In this document: one piece after another, positions 59,285 to 64,000 of the stretch | How positions within the stretch are numbered: position 1 is the stretch's first letter | Layout: every line of letters starts with the position of its first letter | Source of the DNA: Acidovorax kalamii | GTDB lineage: Bacteria; Pseudomonadota; Gammaproteobacteria; Burkholderiales; Burkholderiaceae_C | Assembly (NCBI RefSeq): GCF_002245625.1 | Contig: NZ_NOIG01000008.1 | Location: 62,001-126,000, forward strand | DNA: 64,000 nt | Direction of reading: 5' to 3' | Notes under the pieces: model-generated | The model's database searches: none | Told to the model about the DNA's origin: nothing | The model's input: the letters and a program-made list of their open reading frames with translations, nothing else | Position numbers and translations under genes: made by a program

Positions 59285-60393
59285 GCAAAGGCCTCGGTAC
59301 GGGTTGCGAAAGTGGGTGCGGCCACGGATGCGGCCGTGGCGTTGCCGGGCAGCTTGCGCACCCAGCCCAGCGCCGGGGCGACGTGGGTGGCCGTGAGTTC
59401 GATGGAACGCAGGATGTGCGCGTGTGGCGGGTCCACGGAGTGCACCTGGAACACGATGTCGGTGGTGCGCGCCAGCGCCGTGTCGGCCCGCAGCGAGGCG
59501 ATCACGTCGTCGGGCGTGCCCACATGCACGTCGTACGCGGCAATCAAGGTGGCGAGCGGTGCATCGGGCCCAGGGCGCGGGGCCTGCCCCGGCGAAACCG
59601 CCGCTGCAAAACGTGCGGCAGAACGGCGCAGGCCCACATCGGCCAGGCGCAGCGCCTCGTTGCGGTCATCGGCCACGAACAGGCTGCGCGAGCCCACGAT
59701 GCGCGGTGTGCTGCCCACAGGCAGTGCCGCCAGGTAGGCATCGATGATGGGATGCTGCAGGTCCGACAGCGACGCGTTGGGCGCATCGGCCGTGCGCGGC
59801 TGGGTGCGCGACAGCATGAGCCCGTCACCCGCCTGCCCCGCACGCTCGCCACCCGCCACCGAGAACGTGGCCTGCCAGATGCGGCCCAGCAGCTGCTCGG
59901 CGGCCGGGTACAGCCGGTCGCCACCGGGCAATGGCCGCCCGGCCCAGGCCGCGCGCACGGCCGCCAGGTGCCGCGCATAGACAGCGCTGCGGTCTTCGCT
60001 GGTGATGCCGAAGGCGGCGAACGATTCGGGCGTGCCGCCCGTGCCCACGCCCAGCTCCAGCCGCCCGCCCGAGAGCAGGTCGAGCACGATGGCGTCCTCG
60101 GCCACACGGACCGCGTTTTCCATGGGCAGGGTCACGATGCCGGTCCCCAGCCGGATGCGCCGCGTGCGCGCCGCCACGTGTGCCAGGAACACAAAAGGCG
60201 AAGGCAGGCCGCCCTCGTGTTCATGGAAGTGGTGCTGCGCCACCCAGGCGGAGTCGAAGCCGAAGGCCTCGGCGTGGGCGATCTGCTCGGTCACGAGCCG
60301 GTAGCGCTCGCCCGCAGGCGCGTCGTCAAGCAGCCTGCTGAAGAAGCCCAGGCGCTTGGTGGGGGTGGGTGGTGTGGGTGTCGAGAGGGTCAT
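59281..60393 (-). CDS. FMN-dependent luciferase-like monooxygenase
   Basis: 370 residues, TIM-barrel LLM. Signatures: RLGFFSRLLDD, FGFDSAWVAQHHFHEHEGG, IRLGTGIVTLPMENAVRVAEDAIVLDLLSGGRLELGVGTGG. It belongs to the group encoded with CMD/AhpD proteins and a peptide-type ABC transporter. The start lies within the last 68 nt of the ABC ATPase gene. The substrate is unknown; import by the ABC system and oxidation here is a reasonable inference. Confidence 0.9.
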   Translation of the reverse strand: MTLSTPTPPTPTKRLGFFSRLLDDAPAGERYRLVTEQIAHAEAFGFDSAWVAQHHFHEHEGGLPSPFVFLAHVAARTRRIRLGTGIVTLPMENAVRVAEDAIVLDLLSGGRLELGVGTGGTPESFAAFGITSEDRSAVYARHLAAVRAAWAGRPLPGGDRLYPAAEQLLGRIWQATFSVAGGERAGQAGDGLMLSRTQPRTADAPNASLSDLQHPIIDAYLAALPVGSTPRIVGSRSLFVADDRNEALRLADVGLRRSAARFAAAVSPGQAPRPGPDAPLATLIAAYDVHVGTPDDVIASLRADTALARTTDIVFQVHSVDPPHAHILRSIELTATHVAPALGWVRKLPGNATAASVAAPTFATRTEAFA

Positions 60394-62041
60394 GGAGATG
60401 GTTCTTCTTTCCGGGAATGGCGGCTATCAGTTCTCGCGTGTAGTCGCTGCCGGGGCGCAGGAACACGTCTTCCACGCGCCCCGCATCCACCTGGCGGCCG
60501 CCCTGCAGCACCGACACGGTGTCTGCAATCTGGCGCACCACGGCGAGGTCGTGCGAAATGAAGAGGTAGGTCAGGCCCAGGTCGCGCTGCAAGGTGTCCA
60601 GCAGCGCCAGGATCTGCGCCTGCACGGTCACGTCCAGGGCCGAGACGGCCTCGTCAAGCACCAGCACGCGGGGCTGCAGGACGAGGGCGCGCGCAATGGC
60701 CACGCGCTGGCGCTGCCCGCCGGACAGGGCCAGCGGCCGACGCTCCAGCACGGCCGCTGGCAGGCCCACGCGCGCCAGGATGTCGTGCACGCGGTGCGCG
60801 CGCTCGGCGGCGGGCAGGGGCTCGAAGTTGAGCAGGGGCTCTTCGATGATCTGGAAGATGGTCTGGCGCGGGTCCAGCGAGCTGAAGGGGTTCTGGTAGA
60901 CCAGCTGCACCGTGCGGCGGAACTGGCGCAGCGCCTCACCGCGCAGGGTGGTGAGGTCCGTGCCCTCGATGACGATGCGGCCCGCCGTGGGCTGGCGAAA
61001 GCCCACCACGTCGCGAATGGTGGTGGTCTTGCCCGAGCCCGACTCGCCCACGATGGCGTGCGTGGTGCCGCGCCGCACACGGAAGGACACGCCGTCCACA
61101 GCGCGGAACGGCTGTTTCTGCCCCACCACCGGAAAGTCGTGCACCAGGCCTTCGACCACGATGGCGAAGTCCCCGGGCCGCTCGGGCGCATCGTTGGCCG
61201 CCAGGACACGGGGCGCGCGGAAGGCAGCACTGGCCAGCGAGGGCGCATCGGCCAGCAGCTTGCGCGTGTAGGCGCTTTGCGGGTTGCGCAGCACGCTGGC
61301 CGTCTCGCCCTGCTCCTGGATGCGCCCGCCCTGCAGCACCACCAGCCGGTGGGCGCGGTCGGCCGCCACGCCCAGGTCATGCGTGACCAGCAGCACGGCG
61401 GTGCCGAACTCATGGCGCAGTTCGTCGATGAGGTCGAGGATGCGCCGCTGCACCGTCACGTCGAGCGCACTGGTGGGCTCGTCGGCAATGATGAGCGCGG
61501 GCTGCAGCGCAATCGCAATGGCGATCAGCACGCGCTGCTTCATGCCGCCCGACAGCTCGTGCGGATACTGCCGCGCGCGCAGCTCGGGCTGCGACAGGCC
61601 CACCTTGGCCAGCAGCTCAACCACGCGCTGCGCGATGGCCCAGCGGTCGCCGTAGCGGTGGATCTTCAGGATCTCGCCCACCTGTTCGCCCACCGTGCGC
61701 ACGGGGTTGAGCGAGCTGGTCGGGTCCTGCGGAATGAGGCTGATCACGCGGCCGCGCACCGTGTCGAAGCGGTCGGGCGACCAAGCTGCAATGTCCGTAC
61801 CGTTGAGCCGGATCGCCCCTTGCTCCACCCGGCCGTTGTCGGCCAGCAGGCCGATGAGGGCCTGTGCGGTGGTGGTCTTGCCCGAGCCGGACTCGCCCAC
61901 CAGCGCCACCACCTCGCCGGGCGCGATGGCAAACGACACGCCATGCACCACGCGCTGTTCATGGCCCCGGTCGCGGTAGGCGATGGCGAGGTTCTCCACC
62001 TCCAGAAGGGGGATGGGTGCGGGGACCGTGGTGGCCGTCAT
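60326..62041 (-). CDS. dual-ATPase ABC transporter protein (peptide/nickel type)
   Basis: 571 residues from the ATG that overlaps the permease stop. Two full ABC modules: first Walker A GESGSGKTTTAQ (~50), LSGGMKQRVLIA and IADEPTSALDVT; second GESGSGKTTTIRD (~330), LSGGQRQRVAIARAL and VLDEAVSALDVT. This DppD-DppF-type fusion energises uptake of peptides, nickel or other small solutes through the two permeases upstream. It is cotranscribed with the monooxygenase genes downstream. Confidence 0.94.
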   Translation of the reverse strand: MTATTVPAPIPLLEVENLAIAYRDRGHEQRVVHGVSFAIAPGEVVALVGESGSGKTTTAQALIGLLADNGRVEQGAIRLNGTDIAAWSPDRFDTVRGRVISLIPQDPTSSLNPVRTVGEQVGEILKIHRYGDRWAIAQRVVELLAKVGLSQPELRARQYPHELSGGMKQRVLIAIAIALQPALIIADEPTSALDVTVQRRILDLIDELRHEFGTAVLLVTHDLGVAADRAHRLVVLQGGRIQEQGETASVLRNPQSAYTRKLLADAPSLASAAFRAPRVLAANDAPERPGDFAIVVEGLVHDFPVVGQKQPFRAVDGVSFRVRRGTTHAIVGESGSGKTTTIRDVVGFRQPTAGRIVIEGTDLTTLRGEALRQFRRTVQLVYQNPFSSLDPRQTIFQIIEEPLLNFEPLPAAERAHRVHDILARVGLPAAVLERRPLALSGGQRQRVAIARALVLQPRVLVLDEAVSALDVTVQAQILALLDTLQRDLGLTYLFISHDLAVVRQIADTVSVLQGGRQVDAGRVEDVFLRPGSDYTRELIAAIPGKKNHLHDPLDTHTTHPHQAPGLLQQAA

Positions 62042-63018
62042 GTGCGCCCCTGGGTCAGCGCAGCGCTGATGCGGTTGGCCGACAGTACCACGGCCACCAC
62101 CACCAGCCCGGGCACGGTGGTCAGCCACCAGGCCGTAGCGATGTAGTTGCGCCCCTCCGCAATCAGCAGGCCCCATTCGGGCGTGGGGGGCGGTGCGCCA
62201 TAGCCCAGAAAGCCGAGGGTGGAAATCGACAGGATCGCGGAGCCGAACTGCAGCGCCGCCATGGCGATCACCGAGGTGAGCGAATTGGGCAGCACATGGC
62301 GCCACAGCACCACGCCAAAACGCCCGCCGCTGCCAAAGGCTGCCTCCACATACTCGGAGCGGCGGACCCGCACCACTTCGGAGCGCATGAGCCGTGCAAA
62401 GCTGGCCACCGAGGCCACACCCACAGCCACCGCCGCATTCAGCGTGCCAAAGCCCAGGATGATGATGATGGACAGCGACAGCAGCAGCGAAGGCACCGAG
62501 AGCAGCACATCGACGGTGCGCATGATCACGTCCTCCACCCAGCCGCCGATGGAGCCCGCCAGCACACCCAGTAGCGTGCCCAGCACCAACCCCACCGCCA
62601 CGGCCAGGAACGCACCCGAGAGCGAATGCACCGCGCCGAACACCAGGCGCGCATAGCCGTCGCGGCCCAGCGCATCGGTGCCCAGCCAGTGCGCGGCCGA
62701 CGGCGCCTGCAGCTGCTGGCCGGCCACGCCCACGGTGGCGCTGTAGCCCGTGAACAGGCCCGGCACCATTGCCCAGAGCGCCACCAGCGCGATCACGCCC
62801 CAGGCCAGCCACAGGCTGAGGGGGGCGCTGCGCACGTGCTGAATGGCGCGGTGGGCCCATGTGCCACGGCGCGTGCGCGGCGGCGGGGCCGCAGGGATGG
62901 GCCCCGTGGGCACCACCACAGCGGCGGGGACGACTGCCGCACGCTCGTAACGTTGCGGTGCAGGCTGTGCGGCGCCAGTGAAGGCGCCCAGGTCGGCGAT
63001 TGAAGATGTGGTGGTCAT
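62038..63018 (-). CDS. ABC transporter permease (DppC type)
   Basis: 326 residues from MTTTSSIADLG. It has five to six membrane segments and the permease signature LGTDALGRDGYARLVFGAVHS and the EAA-like loop EYVEAAFGSGGRFGVVLWRHVLPN. A 90-residue N-terminal extension is Ala/Pro-rich. It overlaps the ATPase start by 4 nt and follows the DppB-type permease by 10 nt. Confidence 0.92.
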   Translation of the reverse strand: MTTTSSIADLGAFTGAAQPAPQRYERAAVVPAAVVVPTGPIPAAPPPRTRRGTWAHRAIQHVRSAPLSLWLAWGVIALVALWAMVPGLFTGYSATVGVAGQQLQAPSAAHWLGTDALGRDGYARLVFGAVHSLSGAFLAVAVGLVLGTLLGVLAGSIGGWVEDVIMRTVDVLLSVPSLLLSLSIIIILGFGTLNAAVAVGVASVASFARLMRSEVVRVRRSEYVEAAFGSGGRFGVVLWRHVLPNSLTSVIAMAALQFGSAILSISTLGFLGYGAPPPTPEWGLLIAEGRNYIATAWWLTTVPGLVVVAVVLSANRISAALTQGRT

Positions 63019-63028
63019 GGGAGTCTCC

Positions 63029-63967
63029 TCAGGCACCCAGGCGGATGCGCAGGCGGGGGTCGAACACGGGGTAGAGCAGGTCCACCACCAGGTTGATGAA
63101 CACGAAGGCCGTGGCCGAAACCACCACCACGGCCTGTAGCACGGCGGTGTCCTGGTTGCCCACCGCCTGCTGCGTGAGGCTGCCCAGGCCGTTGAGGCCA
63201 AAGACCGCCTCGGTCACCACAGCCCCAGCCAGCAGTTCGCCAAACAGCACGCCCGCGATGGTCAGCGTGGGCAGCACGGCGTTGCGCGCCACGTGTTTCC
63301 ACAGCACCCACTGGCGCGTGGCGCCCTTGGCGCGCGCCACAGCCACGAAAGGCTGGGTCAGCACCTCGTCGATGTTGCGGATCAGGATCTGCGCCAGCGG
63401 CGCAGCGATGGGAATGGCCAGCGTGAGCGTGGGCAGCACAAGGCCCTGCCACTTGCCAGGGTTGATCACCGGAATCCACCCCAGGCGGAACGACACCACC
63501 TGGATCAGCATGATGCCGAGCCAGAACACCGGCACCGAGATGAACAGCGAGGGCAGCGACTGCAGCGCCGAGCGCAACCAGCCCCAGCGCGTGAGCTGCG
63601 ACACGAAGGCCAGCACCACCGCCAGCAGCAGCGCTGCAGCGAATCCCAGCCCCGCCAGGCGCAGCGTGGGCGGAAGGTTGGTGGCCAAGCCCTGGCTCAC
63701 CGGCACGCCCGCCTGCACCGAGTAACCGAAGTTGCCGCTGAGGAAGCCCAGCAGCGTGTGCTGGTACTGCTGCCACACGGACGTGTCTGCACCATAGGCG
63801 GCCCGGATGTCCGCGATCTCCTGTGGCCCCAGGCCGAACTCAGGGTTCAGGAACTTGATCAGGATCGCATCGCCCGGCAGCAACTGCAGCAGCACGAACG
63901 ATGCCGTGAAGGCGGCCCACAGCACCAGCAGGGCCTGGCCCGTGCGGTTGGCAAGGTACTTGAACAT
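63029..63967 (-). CDS. ABC transporter permease (DppB type)
   Basis: 312 residues from MFKYLANRTGQA with AGGAAAG upstream; the open frame continues left of this ATG only by a few codons before the window end. Membrane segments begin at ~10, with the EAA loop FVAVARAKGATRQWVLWKHVARNAVLPTL and a final RLRIRLGA tail. Upstream beyond the window end the substrate-binding protein gene is expected, since the operon otherwise lacks it. Confidence 0.93.
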   Translation of the reverse strand: MFKYLANRTGQALLVLWAAFTASFVLLQLLPGDAILIKFLNPEFGLGPQEIADIRAAYGADTSVWQQYQHTLLGFLSGNFGYSVQAGVPVSQGLATNLPPTLRLAGLGFAAALLLAVVLAFVSQLTRWGWLRSALQSLPSLFISVPVFWLGIMLIQVVSFRLGWIPVINPGKWQGLVLPTLTLAIPIAAPLAQILIRNIDEVLTQPFVAVARAKGATRQWVLWKHVARNAVLPTLTIAGVLFGELLAGAVVTEAVFGLNGLGSLTQQAVGNQDTAVLQAVVVVSATAFVFINLVVDLLYPVFDPRLRIRLGA

Positions 63968-64000
63968 GTCGAACTTTCCTTCCACGGCCGAGGGCATCAG

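Overview
The window is high-G+C DNA with dense, mostly intact genes. Protein content points to a betaproteobacterium of the Comamonadaceae, most likely Acidovorax or a close relative. The pointers are many tripartite-tricarboxylate ('Bug') binding proteins, Porin_4-type porins, surA/rsmA/lptD/amgK grouped together, and two kinds of dispersed repeat that I associate with this family. No rRNA, tRNA, CRISPR array, transposase or prophage was recognised.

Layout. 1-1.2 kb: end of a cellulose-synthesis operon (bcsD, a bcsP-like gene, start of bcsQ). 1.5-3.6 kb: mnmA coupled to a LysR regulator. 3.7-11.9 kb: a carboxylate catabolic block on the + strand: a PrpF/GalD-type tautomerase, two Bug binding proteins, a porin, a LysR regulator and tricarballylate oxidation genes tcuA-tcuB. 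11.9-13.9 kb: a bufferin-type copper peptide operon in which the MNIO enzyme (DUF692) and its partner (DUF2063) are one polypeptide. 14-17.7 kb: Nudix hydrolase, EamA exporter with divergent LysR gene, GNAT, riboflavin synthase. 18-19.7 kb: a compositionally different two-gene ATPase module, possibly defensive. 20-25 kb: phytase-like esterase, MATE exporter, L,D-transpeptidase and a Tat-exported FAD oxidase that carries two dispersed repeats in frame. 25-30 kb: HD-GYP response regulator and a large MHYT/PAS hybrid kinase. 30-37.7 kb: a membrane/polyamine module (SPFH, DUF4178, DUF350, membrane-anchored SpeE-like protein), apparently split by a UPF0149 gene, an AlbA_2 ATP-binding gene, a gene remnant and a 10-bp tandem repeat.

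38-43.8 kb: DUF2061, a lone flagellar-rod-like protein, then a LysR regulator divergent from an omega-aminotransferase, a DJ-1/PfpI protein and mmsA (beta-alanine-type catabolism). 44-48 kb: maeB and a secreted barnase-type RNase followed by barstar. 48-54.8 kb: rsmA, surA and lptD on the minus strand, with amgK and rsmE on the plus strand. 55-57.8 kb: diguanylate cyclase, DUF3617 and an SRAP-family protein lacking several catalytic residues. 58-64 kb: an oxidative module (AhpD-like, CMD protein, luciferase-like monooxygenase) in one operon with a peptide/nickel-type ABC importer that continues past the window end.

The most notable non-gene features are two copies of a ~270-bp terminal-inverted-repeat element, whose nested stems keep pairing through compensatory changes, and at least eight copies of a ~50-bp repeat. 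These sit at gene edges, and in three places inside reading frames, where they supply amino acids, stop codons or a ribosome binding site. Start codons were chosen from ribosome binding sites and family length; many genes in this DNA have long antisense open frames, which were ignored.
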